DNA of 64,000 bases, from positions 186,001-250,000 of the forward strand of contig NZ_RAQH01000003.1 in assembly GCF_003610695.1 (NCBI RefSeq), read 5' to 3'. Position 1 is the first letter of the stretch, and every line of letters starts with the position of its first letter. Position numbers and translations under genes: made by a program. The stretch comes from Epilithonimonas arachidiradicis. Lineage in GTDB: Bacteria > Bacteroidota > Bacteroidia > Flavobacteriales > Weeksellaceae. Under the pieces are notes generated by a model, which did not search any database, was not told the origin of the DNA, and saw only the letters and a list, made by a program, of their open reading frames with translations. Positions 46,993-58,251 of this stretch are shown here, one piece after another.

Positions 46993-48000
46993 ATGGCTCA
47001 GGAAACTTCAAATAAAATTTTATGTTTCGGCGAATTGCTTTTGCATTTTGCTCCGGATTCTGAAGGAACTTGGCTGAAAAATCAAGCTCTCAAAATTTAC
47101 GTTGGCGGAGCTGAGTATAATGTTGCTTCTGCACTTTCGAGATGGGGAAATCAGGTTTCTTTATATTCTGCATTGCCGGAAAATTATCTCGGCAATCAGT
47201 TGGAATTAAAATTAAATGATGAAAAAATAAAAGTTCTTGCAGAGAAGTCAAATGGCAGGATGGGAACTTTTTACCTTCCTTTTGATGGCGATATGCAGAA
47301 TGCGAAAGTCATTTACGACCGTTTCCCGTCAGTTTTCACAGAATCGGATTTTTCAGGTTTTTCTGATGACGAAGTCTTTAAGGATGTAACCTGGCTTCAT
47401 ATCAGTACAATTACGCCTGCTTTGAGCGAGAACGCTTTCCGGAAATGTCTTGATTTGATGAAGAAAGCCAATGCCCGAAATATCAAAGTTTCTCTGGATT
47501 TGAATTACCGTGCATCGCTTTGGCAGCATCAGAATCCTTACGATAAAATCTCTCAATTAATGCCATTTGTTAAGGTTTTAATGGGAAATATCTGGTCGAT
47601 TCAGGAATTCTTAAATATCCCAATCGAATACGAATTGAATGGAAATTTTAATGATGAGAACCTTCTAAAACAAGCTGAAAAATCAGCTTCAGAAATTCAG
47701 AAACAATATCCTAATGTAGAATTGATTGTCAACACATTCCGATTCACAAAAGGTGATGAGGTCAATTATTTTGCGACTATATATTCTGAAGATAAATTAT
47801 TCATTTCAGAGCAATATTGTTCGGATAAGATTTTGGAAAGAGTCGGCAGCGGCGATTCCTTTATGGCAGCTTTGATTCACGGAAGCATAAAAGGAAATTC
47901 AATCCAAAAAATCCTGGATGATGCTGTAAAAGTGGCTTTCAAAAAACTTTTTGTACAAGGCGATACCATCAACGAAACGATTAATATCGAAAATTTATGA
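46993..48000 (+). CDS. kdgK: 2-Dehydro-3-deoxygluconokinase
   Basis: A 335-residue PfkB-family kinase. Signature: GGAEYNVASALSRWG near the N-terminus and the anion-hole/catalytic motif VGSGDSF with Asp288. It phosphorylates KDG to KDPG. Substrate is assigned from the neighbours (uxuA before, eda after). It overlaps eda by the ATGA quadruplet, so the two are translationally coupled. Confidence 0.9.
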   Translation: MAQETSNKILCFGELLLHFAPDSEGTWLKNQALKIYVGGAEYNVASALSRWGNQVSLYSALPENYLGNQLELKLNDEKIKVLAEKSNGRMGTFYLPFDGDMQNAKVIYDRFPSVFTESDFSGFSDDEVFKDVTWLHISTITPALSENAFRKCLDLMKKANARNIKVSLDLNYRASLWQHQNPYDKISQLMPFVKVLMGNIWSIQEFLNIPIEYELNGNFNDENLLKQAEKSASEIQKQYPNVELIVNTFRFTKGDEVNYFATIYSEDKLFISEQYCSDKILERVGSGDSFMAALIHGSIKGNSIQKILDDAVKVAFKKLFVQGDTINETINIENL

Positions 48001-48635
48001 GTTTAAAAATCATACAAAAAATAAAAGACCAGAAAATTGTTCCGTTGTTCTACAACGAATCTTTTGAGGTTTCAAAAAGTACTATAAAAGCGCTTTATGA
48101 CGGTGGAATCCGAATCATAGAATATACTAACCGTGGCGATCAGGCATTGGAAAATTTTACCAGGCTTAAAGAAATTTCTTCTACAGAATTTCCCGGACTT
48201 TTATTAGGAATCGGAACTGTTAAAAATACCGAAGAAATGGACGATTATGCCAATGCAAAAGCTGATTTCATTATTACACCGGTTATTAGCAGGAAGCTTA
48301 TCAAACATTCGGTAAAGAAAGATGTGCTGCTGATTCCGGGCTGTTTTACGCCGTCTGATGTTAATTTAGCTTTTCAGAGCGAACTTAATTTAGTTAAAAT
48401 ATTTCCGGCTGATGCGTTAGGTAAAAATTATATTAAATCCATCCAACCCGTTTTTCCGGGAATGAATTTTATGCCAACCGGCGGAGTAAATGCTAATGTT
48501 GAAGATATCAAAGAATGGCTCAAAGGCGGAGCAATGGGCGTTGGATTGGGCAGTTCCTTGGTAAAATCAGATTTAAACGAAGAACAACTTACCGAAAAGG
48601 TGAAAAATTTATTACAACAACTTAATCAAAACTAA
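47997..48635 (+). CDS. eda: KDPG aldolase
   Basis: A 212-residue class I aldolase that splits KDPG to pyruvate and glyceraldehyde 3-phosphate. The Schiff-base Lys134 lies in LVKIFPADALG, and the base Glu42 in RIIEYTNRG, as in E. coli Eda. It starts inside the kdgK stop codon and overlaps the transporter start by one base. Confidence 0.93.
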   Translation: MSLKIIQKIKDQKIVPLFYNESFEVSKSTIKALYDGGIRIIEYTNRGDQALENFTRLKEISSTEFPGLLLGIGTVKNTEEMDDYANAKADFIITPVISRKLIKHSVKKDVLLIPGCFTPSDVNLAFQSELNLVKIFPADALGKNYIKSIQPVFPGMNFMPTGGVNANVEDIKEWLKGGAMGVGLGSSLVKSDLNEEQLTEKVKNLLQQLNQN

Positions 48636-49933
48636 TGCTGGCTCCTAAAAACCGAAATATCAGATGGTTTATGCTGTCTCTGGTCTTTCTCGCAACGACC
48701 ATCAATTATCTCGACCGTCAGGTAATGGGCTTGCTAAAACCTGTTCTGGAAAAGGAATTCAGCTGGGACGAGAAGGATTACAGCTACATTGTGATGGCTT
48801 TTACGACGACTTATGCTGTCGGTTATCTCGCAATGGGAAGATTCATAGATAGAGTAGGAACTAAAATTGGTTATGCAGTTTCTTTGATAGTCTGGAGTTT
48901 AGCGTCTATCGGGCACGGTTTTGTGAAAAGTACAGTCGGATTTTTAATTGCGAGAAGTACTTTGGGAATTAGTGAAGCGGGAAATTTTCCGGCAGCCATA
49001 AAATCTGTCGCCGAATGGTTTCCGAAAAAAGAAAGAGCCTTAGCAACCGGAATTTTCAATTCGGGTGCAACAGTTGGAGCCATTTTAGCACCGCTTCTTG
49101 TTCCTTTTATTTTAGGGCATTATGGCTGGAGAGAAACTTTTGTCTGGATTGGCGCATTGGGTTTATTATGGATTGTTTTGTGGTGGAGATTTTACAATAT
49201 TCCGGAAAAAACTAAAAATCTAAGTCAGGAAGAACTTCAATACATCAAAAGTGATCAGGCTGGACAAACGGAAGAACAGTCCAAAGTTCCGCTTTCGGAA
49301 TTATTAAAATATAAAGTAACCTGGGCTTTTGCCATCGGAAAAATCCTTACCGACCCGATTTGGTATTTCTTTATGTTCTGGCTTCCGGCTTATTTCGCAG
49401 ACGTTTTTAAAATGGATTTGACGAAACCTTCATTACCATTGATTTTAATCTATGGAGGAACAACAATAGGCAGTATTGGCGGCGGTTATTTGTCTTCTGC
49501 TTTAATCAAGAAGGGCTGGGAAATCAGCAGAGCCCGGAATTTTACAATGCTATTGTTTGCATTGCTGGTAGTTCCGGTGATATTTTCAAAATACCTGGAT
49601 AATATGTGGATGATAACGGTTGTAATTGCATTTGCAACAGCTGCACATCAAGGTTGGGGAGCGAATCTGATGACAAGCGTGGGCGACAAGCTTCCCAATA
49701 ATTATGTGAGTTCGGTCATTGGTTTTGGCGGAATGCTGGGGTCAGCTGCCGGAATTCTTTTTCCTCTTTTCATCGGAATTATTTTGGATACATTCAAAAA
49801 AGCGGGAAATATCAATGGTGGTTACAATATCATATTTTTCATAGCTGGTGTTTCTTACATTGCAGCTTGGGGAATTATTTGGTTGATTAATAGAAATACG
49901 ACCGTCAATTCTGTCTCAGAAAAGAAAATTTAA
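48635..49933 (+). CDS. MFS hexuronate transporter (ExuT-like)
   Basis: A 432-residue, 12-segment major facilitator of the anion:cation symporter type. Motif A-like GRFIDRVGTKIGYAV and the stretch TINYLDRQVMGLLKPVL, plus STLGISEAGNFPAAIKSVAEW, are typical of hexuronate permeases. It would import glucuronate at the inner membrane. It overlaps eda by one base, inside the glucuronate operon. Confidence 0.88.
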   Translation: MLAPKNRNIRWFMLSLVFLATTINYLDRQVMGLLKPVLEKEFSWDEKDYSYIVMAFTTTYAVGYLAMGRFIDRVGTKIGYAVSLIVWSLASIGHGFVKSTVGFLIARSTLGISEAGNFPAAIKSVAEWFPKKERALATGIFNSGATVGAILAPLLVPFILGHYGWRETFVWIGALGLLWIVLWWRFYNIPEKTKNLSQEELQYIKSDQAGQTEEQSKVPLSELLKYKVTWAFAIGKILTDPIWYFFMFWLPAYFADVFKMDLTKPSLPLILIYGGTTIGSIGGGYLSSALIKKGWEISRARNFTMLLFALLVVPVIFSKYLDNMWMITVVIAFATAAHQGWGANLMTSVGDKLPNNYVSSVIGFGGMLGSAAGILFPLFIGIILDTFKKAGNINGGYNIIFFIAGVSYIAAWGIIWLINRNTTVNSVSEKKI

Positions 49934-49937
49934 AAAA

Positions 49938-52403
49938 ATGAACTTCAAGTTTTCCATATTAACCTTCTGTCTTTTCCTAAGCGGATTTTCCTTTGCTCAA
50001 AAAGGAGGAAAGAACAAGCTTTGGTACGACAAACCCGCCAAACAGTGGGTAGAAGCGTTACCGGTTGGAAACGGAAGATTAGCATCGATGGTTTTTGGCG
50101 GCCCTTCTCAGGAAAAACTTCAGCTGAACGAAGCGACTTTTTGGTCAGGTGGACCTTCAAGAAACGATAATCCGGATGGACCAAAAGTGTTGGATTCTAT
50201 CCGATATTATTTATTTAATGGGAATTACAAAAGAGCTCAGATTCTTGCGGATAAAGGATTGACAGCGAAAAGCCTTCACGGTTCGGCCTATCAGAATATT
50301 GGTGATTTTACGCTTGATTTTAGTAATGTTAATGATGTTAAAAATTATTACAGGGAATTAGATATTGAAAAAGCAATCACAACCACGACATTTACTTCCA
50401 ACGGAATTAATTTCAAAAGGGAAGTGTTCGCTTCAATTCCTGATAATGTTATTGTAATTAAATTAAGTTCGGACAAAAAAAATGCACTGAATTTCACAGC
50501 CAATTTCAACAGCGAACTCAAAAAAACCAGCAAAGCCATTGATTCAAAAACTTTGCAAATGGACGGATTGTCTTCAACTTTAGACGGCGTTCAACGTCAG
50601 GTTAAATTCAATGCCATCGCAAAAATTATCAACAAAAGTGGCAAAACAGAAGTTTCAGAAAACGGGATTTCGGTAAGCAATGCCGATGAAGTTACAATTC
50701 TGATTTCCATTGCAACTAACTTTACAGATTACAAAACGTTAAATACAGACGAAGTTTCAAAAAGCAGAAAATACATCGAAGCATCAGAACAGAAAAGTTT
50801 CAATACGTTGCTGAAAAATCATCTGGCTTCGTATCAAGAATATTTCAAAAGAGTCGATTTCGACTTAGGAACTTCCGAAGCAGCAAAACAACCAACCGAC
50901 ATTCGGATTAAAAATTTCGCAACCCATTACGACCCGGAATTGATTTCGTTATATTACCAATTCGGGCGCTATCTCCTGATTTCGTCCTCACAACCAGGAG
51001 GTCAGCCAGCCAATCTCCAGGGAATCTGGAATAATTCCAACAAACCCGCCTGGGACAGCAAATATACCATCAATATCAACACGGAAATGAATTACTGGCC
51101 GGCGGAAAAAACCAACCTTTCCGAGATGCACGAACCGCTGATTCAGATGATAAAAGATTTGAGTGAATCCGGAAAAGAAACTGCGAAAGTAATGTACAAC
51201 AGTCGTGGCTGGGTTGCCCATCACAATACGGATATCTGGAGAATCACAGGAGTCATAGATTTTGCCAACGCAGGAATGTGGCCGATGGGCGGAGCCTGGC
51301 TTTCCCAGCATCTTTGGGAAAAATATCTGTACACCGGCGACAAAAATTATCTTAAATCCATCTATCCGATTCTGAAATCTGCCGCTCAGTTTTACGAAGA
51401 TTTTTTAATTGAAGAACCAACGCATAAATGGCTGGTCATAAGTCCTTCAATGTCTCCTGAGAATATTCCGGACGGACATCAGGGAAGTGCTTTGGCAGCA
51501 GGAAATACGATGGATAATCAGCTGATGTTTGACCTTTTTACGAAGACAAAAAAAGCGGCAGAAATTCTTAATATAGACTCAGATAAAATCCCGGTTTGGA
51601 ACAATATCATTTCAAAATTACCACCGATGAAAATCGGAAGATATGGTCAATTGCAGGAATGGGCAGAAGACTGGGACAATCCGAAAGATAATCACAGGCA
51701 CGTTTCGCATCTCTACGGATTGTTTCCGTCCAACCAAATCAATCCTTTTACGACACCTGAATTGTTGGATGCCTCCAAAACCGTTTTACTTCATCGTGGC
51801 GACGTTTCCACAGGCTGGAGTATGGGCTGGAAAGTCAATCTTTGGGCAAAATTATTAGACGGAAATCACGCCAACAAATTAATCAGAGACCAATTAACGC
51901 TGGTAGAAAAAGACGGCTGGGGCAGCAAAGGCGGAACTTACCCCAATCTTTTCGACGCACATCCGCCGTTTCAGATTGATGGAAATTTTGGCTGCACTTC
52001 AGGAATTACCGAAATGCTTTTGCAAACCCAAAACGGTTTCATCGATATTCTTCCCTCACTTCCCGACGAGTGGAAAAACGGAAAAATTTCAGGTCTTAAA
52101 ACCTATGGCGATTTTGAAATCAGCATCATTTGGGAAAATAATAAAGTGAAGGAAATCACCATAAAATCAAATTTGGGTGGAAACTGCAGAATCAGAATTC
52201 CGAACGAAATGGAATTAAAAGGAAATGTAAAATTGAAAAAAGCAGAAGGCAATAATCCGAATCCTTTTTTTGAAACCCCTGAAATTAAGCAACCAATGAT
52301 TTCCAGTGAAGCTAAATTAAATCCTATAGAAATAAAAAAATCGGTAATGTACGATTTCCCGACTGAAGCAGGAAAAACATACAAACTGAAAATGAAAAGC
52401 TGA
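49938..52403 (+). CDS. GH95 family alpha-L-fucosidase/alpha-L-galactosidase
   Basis: An 821-residue exported protein with signal peptide (about 1-20) and the GH95 layout: N-terminal beta domain (LWYDKPAKQWVEALPVGNGR), linker and an (alpha/alpha)6 barrel with NINTEMNYWPAE (about 379-390) and GHQGSALAAGNTMDNQL. In the active-site T-I-N-I-N motif residue 377 is Thr. The corresponding residue in Bifidobacterium AfcA is, as I recall, His, and Thr marks the alpha-L-galactosidase of Bacteroides ovatus. Beta-helix ends normally. It starts 4 bases after the transporter. Confidence 0.88.
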   Translation: MNFKFSILTFCLFLSGFSFAQKGGKNKLWYDKPAKQWVEALPVGNGRLASMVFGGPSQEKLQLNEATFWSGGPSRNDNPDGPKVLDSIRYYLFNGNYKRAQILADKGLTAKSLHGSAYQNIGDFTLDFSNVNDVKNYYRELDIEKAITTTTFTSNGINFKREVFASIPDNVIVIKLSSDKKNALNFTANFNSELKKTSKAIDSKTLQMDGLSSTLDGVQRQVKFNAIAKIINKSGKTEVSENGISVSNADEVTILISIATNFTDYKTLNTDEVSKSRKYIEASEQKSFNTLLKNHLASYQEYFKRVDFDLGTSEAAKQPTDIRIKNFATHYDPELISLYYQFGRYLLISSSQPGGQPANLQGIWNNSNKPAWDSKYTININTEMNYWPAEKTNLSEMHEPLIQMIKDLSESGKETAKVMYNSRGWVAHHNTDIWRITGVIDFANAGMWPMGGAWLSQHLWEKYLYTGDKNYLKSIYPILKSAAQFYEDFLIEEPTHKWLVISPSMSPENIPDGHQGSALAAGNTMDNQLMFDLFTKTKKAAEILNIDSDKIPVWNNIISKLPPMKIGRYGQLQEWAEDWDNPKDNHRHVSHLYGLFPSNQINPFTTPELLDASKTVLLHRGDVSTGWSMGWKVNLWAKLLDGNHANKLIRDQLTLVEKDGWGSKGGTYPNLFDAHPPFQIDGNFGCTSGITEMLLQTQNGFIDILPSLPDEWKNGKISGLKTYGDFEISIIWENNKVKEITIKSNLGGNCRIRIPNEMELKGNVKLKKAEGNNPNPFFETPEIKQPMISSEAKLNPIEIKKSVMYDFPTEAGKTYKLKMKS

Positions 52404-52410
52404 TTAATAG

Positions 52411-52612
52411 GAACGGGCTTTAGCCCGTTTAACAAATGAATCAAACAATTGGCTTTAGCCAAAATTTAAATGTGAATCAAAGTCCCGAGGGGACGATTTA
52501 AACGAGAATAGGATGAAATCCTATAAAATGAACCCGGAGGGTTTAATAACAATAGCCACAGGTGAAACCTGTGGGACAATGTGAAAATAAACCACGAACC
52601 CTGAAAGGGTTC
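52411..52612. repeat. Array of seven short palindromes between GH95 and GH43 genes
   Basis: Seven palindromes in about 200 bases: AACGGGCTTTAGCCCGTT (52412-52429), TTGGCTTTAGCCAA (52449-52462), GTCCCGAGGGGAC (52482-52494), ATAGGATGAAATCCTAT (52508-52524), AACCCGGAGGGTTT (52531-52544), CCACAGGT-GAA-ACCTGTGG (52556-52574) and GAACCCTGAAAGGGTTC (52596-52612). Arms differ but the loops are short and purine- or GAA-rich. It looks like a composite REP block. Confidence 0.85.
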
Positions 52613-52639
52613 AACAAAAAATTAAATAAAAAATTATAT

Positions 52640-54358
52640 ATGAAAAAGATAACAATGAAATCCAATTTCCTAAAAAACAAGACCAGCATTTTTGCAGCAG
52701 CAGCTTTACTGTCGATGACCGGCATCTCAGCCCAGACATTCACCGATTTTCAATATAAAGGAAACGACAAATTATACAACGACAATCCTCTGAATCCGGA
52801 CGAATTCTATTCACCGATTCTTCAGGGCTGTTATCCCGATCCAAGCATCACCAAAAAAGGAGATGATTATTATCTGGTAAACTCTTCTTTCTCAATGTTT
52901 CCGGGTGTTCCGATTTTTACCTCTAAAGATTTGGTGAATTGGAAGCAGGTTGGGCACGTTCTAGACAGACCTTCACAGCTGAAAGTTGAAAAAGGTGGTG
53001 TTTCTCAGGGAATTTATGCACCGGATATCAAATACAACAAGTACAACGACACATTTTATATGATTACAACCCAAATCGCAGGCGGAGTCGGTAATATGGT
53101 CGTGAAAACCAAAGATCCATCAAAAGGCTGGAGTGAAGTCCAGAAATTGAATTTTGACGGTATTGATCCTGCCATTTTCTTTGATGATGACGGAAAAGCG
53201 TACATCGTTCACAACGACGCTCCACCAAAAGGAACCGAGCAATATCAAGGTCATCGCGTCATCAAAATGTGGGATTACGATTTGGAAAAAGATCAGGTTG
53301 TCGCAGGTTCAGACAGGATTATTGTAAACGGCGGCGTTGATCTTTCTCAAAAACCAATTTGGATTGAAGGTCCACATTTATACAAATACAAAGGAAAATA
53401 TTACCTGATGTGTGCGGAAGGCGGAACCGGAGGCAACCACAGCGAAGTGATTTTTATGGCAGATTCTCCGAAAGGACCATTTGTTCCCGCTAAAAACAAT
53501 CCAATTCTTACGCAAAGATATTTTCCTAGAGACAGAAAAGAAAAAGTAGATTGGGCAGGTCACGCTGATTTGGTGGAAGGACCGAACGGACAATGGTACG
53601 GCGTATTTTTAGCCATTCGCCCGAATGTCAATAATCGTGTCAACAAAGGTCGTGAAACCTTCATTCTTCCGGTTGACTGGAGCGGAACATATCCTGTTTT
53701 CCAAAATGGCCTGGTTCCGATGAAACCGAAATTGAAAATGCCACAAGGTGTTCAGAATCAAACCGGACAAACCGGATTCTTCCCGAACGGAAATTTTACC
53801 TATAACGATAAATTAACCGATAAAAACCTTGATTTCCGTTGGATTGCAATGCGTGGTCCCCGCGAAAATTTCATTACAGCTACAAAGACGGGTGTTAAAG
53901 TAAACCCGATGGAAACGAATATCAAAGCTTTGGCTCCAGTTTCGTCATTATTCCACAGATTACAGCACGAAGATTTTGAAACATCCGTGACACTTGATTT
54001 TAAGCCGAAATCAGAAAAAGAATTGGCTGGAATTACGCTCTACCAAAGCGAAACATTCAATTACGTTTTCGGCATTACGAAGAAAGACAAAGACTTCTAT
54101 ATCGTTTTAGAAAGAACCGAAAAAGGAAGTTCGAAACTCATTGCCAGCGAGAAAATTTCATTAGGTAAGACTATCAGATTCCAGGCTGTTGGCGAGAAAG
54201 ATAACATTAGCTTCAATTATTCTTTGGACGGCAAAAATTTCAAAAATCTTGGCGGTCCGGTTTCAGGAGATATCCTTTCAACGGATGTTGCAGGCGGTTT
54301 CACAGGAAGTTTAATCGGTCTTTATAGCACGTCTTCAAACGATATTGTACCGAATTAA
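52640..54358 (+). CDS. GH43 glycosidase (beta-xylosidase/alpha-L-arabinofuranosidase type)
   Basis: A 572-residue exported enzyme. The start at 52640 gives a signal peptide ending near TGISAQ; the frame is open upstream but crosses the palindromic array. The five-bladed GH43 propeller carries the general base Asp in YPDPSITKKGDDYY, the pKa modulator Asp in GIDPAIFFDDDGK and the acid Glu in IWIEGPHLYK. A C-terminal concanavalin-like beta domain follows from about residue 360. The linkage (xylose or arabinose) cannot be decided. Confidence 0.88.
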   Translation: MKKITMKSNFLKNKTSIFAAAALLSMTGISAQTFTDFQYKGNDKLYNDNPLNPDEFYSPILQGCYPDPSITKKGDDYYLVNSSFSMFPGVPIFTSKDLVNWKQVGHVLDRPSQLKVEKGGVSQGIYAPDIKYNKYNDTFYMITTQIAGGVGNMVVKTKDPSKGWSEVQKLNFDGIDPAIFFDDDGKAYIVHNDAPPKGTEQYQGHRVIKMWDYDLEKDQVVAGSDRIIVNGGVDLSQKPIWIEGPHLYKYKGKYYLMCAEGGTGGNHSEVIFMADSPKGPFVPAKNNPILTQRYFPRDRKEKVDWAGHADLVEGPNGQWYGVFLAIRPNVNNRVNKGRETFILPVDWSGTYPVFQNGLVPMKPKLKMPQGVQNQTGQTGFFPNGNFTYNDKLTDKNLDFRWIAMRGPRENFITATKTGVKVNPMETNIKALAPVSSLFHRLQHEDFETSVTLDFKPKSEKELAGITLYQSETFNYVFGITKKDKDFYIVLERTEKGSSKLIASEKISLGKTIRFQAVGEKDNISFNYSLDGKNFKNLGGPVSGDILSTDVAGGFTGSLIGLYSTSSNDIVPN

Positions 54359-54370
54359 TTTAATCATTCT

Positions 54371-54403
54371 AAACCTTCAAGGTTTCAAAAACCTTGAAGG
54401 TTT
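54371..54403. repeat. Perfect 15-bp palindrome after the first GH43 gene
   Basis: Arms AAACCTTCAAGGTTT and AAACCTTGAAGGTTT around 3 bases, 12 bases after the stop. Core CCTTCA...TGAAGG is shared with the RAYT-flanking palindromes. It may also be a terminator, since T follows. Confidence 0.85.
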
Positions 54404-54438
54404 TGTAACGTAAAAGTAGTAATATCAATAGAAAATCA

Positions 54439-54500
54439 ATAGGAACGGGCTTTAGCCCGTTTTCAAAGAAAACAATCAATCGGCTTTAGCCCAAATTTAC
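54439..54500. repeat. Second copy of the GGGCTTTAGCCC block
   Basis: AATAGGAACGGGCTTTAGCC and its continuation repeat the unit at 52406-52470, including the downstream second motif CGGCTTTAGCCC. The two are about 2 kb apart in the same orientation. The gap is AT-rich. Confidence 0.8.
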
Positions 54501-54555
54501 AATAATATAAGCTTGATTTGATAAGCCAATTTGAAATAAACAGTTAGTATTAGCA

Positions 54556-54582
54556 ATGTCACACTGAGCTTGTCGAAGTGTT
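54556..54582. repeat. Short repeat ACACTGAGCTTGTCGAAGTGT
   Basis: A 21-base unit with ACACT/AGTGT ends, of a type I have seen widely in Bacteroidetes and other bacteria. It lies in the 267-base gap between the two GH43 genes. Confidence 0.5.
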
Positions 54583-54625
54583 TTTTAAGATTACTTAAAA
54601 TCAACCAAACCAAAATATCAAAACC

Positions 54626-56242
54626 GTGAAAATTAATAAATCATTTTATATAGTTTCTTTTTTGGGATTTATCGGGCTGAATCACCTTTCAGCCCAGGTA
54701 AATCACTCTGAAAAGGCGACAACCCGATTTACCAACCCAATCATTTGGGCAGATGCCCCGGATTTATCAATCACCAGAAACGGCGACGATTTTTACCTGA
54801 TAAGCACTACAATGCATCTTATGCCAGGCGCTCCGGTAATGCATTCCAAAGATTTGGTCCATTGGGAAATGTCGAGCTATGTTTTTGATACACTAAATGA
54901 TAATTCAAAATACGATTTGATTGACGGAAGCGTTTACGGGCGCGGACAATGGGCATCGTCCATCCGTTATCACAAAGGAAAATATTACGTTCTGTTCTCT
55001 CCGAATGACGAGCCTTTCAAATCCTATTTTTATGTTACCGACAATCCTGAAAAAGGCAATTGGAAGCTTATCACGAGAACCAGGCATTTTCACGACGCGT
55101 CTTTACTTTTTGATGATGATGACAGAGTTTACGTTTTTACTTCCAACAAAGTTTTTGAGCTGAGCCCGGATTTTAAAACCATTATCGGGAATCAGGACGG
55201 AACGGAAGTTTTTCAAAAAGATGCTTCGGAAACCGGACTTTTGGAAGGTAACCAAATCATTAAAAAAGACGGAAAATATTATATGATGATGATTTCCTGG
55301 CCAAGAGGAGGAAAACGTCGTCAGGAAGTCTACAGAGCTGATAAAGTAACTGGACCTTATGAGAAAAAAGTTATTCTTGAAGACAATTTTCTTGGATTTT
55401 CATACGCCGGACAAGGTGCTTTAATCGATGATAAAAATGGTAATTGGTATTCGCTGATTTTCCAGGATAGAAATGGTGTAGGCCGTGTCCCGATTTTGCT
55501 TCCGGTAAAATGGGAAAACGACTGGCCGGTTTTGGGCGACAACGGAAAAGTGCCTGTGACAGGTGAAGTCCCGCTTTCGCCATTTAAACCAAAAAATCAT
55601 CTGGTGGAAAGCGACGAATTCTCCGACAAAAAAATGAAAATCCAGTGGCAATGGAATCATAATCCTGTCAACACAGCTTGGTCTTTATCCGACAGAAAAG
55701 GCTTTTTAAGGTTAAAAACCAATAGAGTCGTTGCTAATCTGTACCTCGCTCCGAATACGTTGACCCAAAGAATGGAAGGCCCGAAATCCAGTGGTATTGT
55801 TGCTCTGGATGTCAAAGAGATGAAAGACGGTGATGTTACAGGATTTAGCGCATTCAATGGCGATTCCGGGATTCTGTCTGTGGTAATGGAAAATGGTAAA
55901 AAGTTTATTATCTTTTCAACGAATGAAGTCAGTTTAGATAATAAAACTAAGGCGGTTACAGGTGTTAAAAAAGAAGAAAAAAAGAGAATCCCATTAAACT
56001 CGGACAAAGTTTATTTTAAAATTGATGCCGATTTCAACCTTGGAAAAGATTTGGCCGATTTTTATTACAGCACCGACCAAAAGAACTGGACCGAAATGGC
56101 GAAAGATTACAAAATGATTTTCGATTACCGGAGATTTTTTATGGGTTCCAAGTTTGCGATTTTCAATTATGCAACGAAAAATCTGGGAGGTTTTGTAGAT
56201 GTTGATTTTTTTAGATATACAAATTCTTCAACCATAAAATAA
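54626..56242 (+). CDS. GH43 glycosidase, second copy (GH43_12-like)
   Basis: A 538-residue exported enzyme with GTG start, signal peptide (about 1-24), GH43 propeller and a C-terminal concanavalin-like domain. The motif APDLSITRNGDDFYLISTTM carries the base Asp; HDASLLFDDDDRVYVF the second acidic residue; and LEGNQIIKKDGKYYMM the acid Glu. The STTMHLMPGAPVMHSKDL pattern matches GH43 subfamily 12-type beta-xylosidases/arabinofuranosidases. Only about 28% of residues look shared with the first GH43 (eye estimate). Confidence 0.85.
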   Translation: MKINKSFYIVSFLGFIGLNHLSAQVNHSEKATTRFTNPIIWADAPDLSITRNGDDFYLISTTMHLMPGAPVMHSKDLVHWEMSSYVFDTLNDNSKYDLIDGSVYGRGQWASSIRYHKGKYYVLFSPNDEPFKSYFYVTDNPEKGNWKLITRTRHFHDASLLFDDDDRVYVFTSNKVFELSPDFKTIIGNQDGTEVFQKDASETGLLEGNQIIKKDGKYYMMMISWPRGGKRRQEVYRADKVTGPYEKKVILEDNFLGFSYAGQGALIDDKNGNWYSLIFQDRNGVGRVPILLPVKWENDWPVLGDNGKVPVTGEVPLSPFKPKNHLVESDEFSDKKMKIQWQWNHNPVNTAWSLSDRKGFLRLKTNRVVANLYLAPNTLTQRMEGPKSSGIVALDVKEMKDGDVTGFSAFNGDSGILSVVMENGKKFIIFSTNEVSLDNKTKAVTGVKKEEKKRIPLNSDKVYFKIDADFNLGKDLADFYYSTDQKNWTEMAKDYKMIFDYRRFFMGSKFAIFNYATKNLGGFVDVDFFRYTNSSTIK

Positions 56243-56262
56243 ATTCTTTAATGAATATTTAA

Positions 56263-58251
<1,989 letters not shown>

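Noticed and set aside
52411-52612. CRISPR array
   Set aside because: The palindromes are not identical repeats, spacing is irregular, and no cas gene is near.
52562-52639. Upstream start for the first GH43 gene
   Set aside because: The extra 26 residues are encoded by the palindromic repeat array and would push the signal peptide inward.
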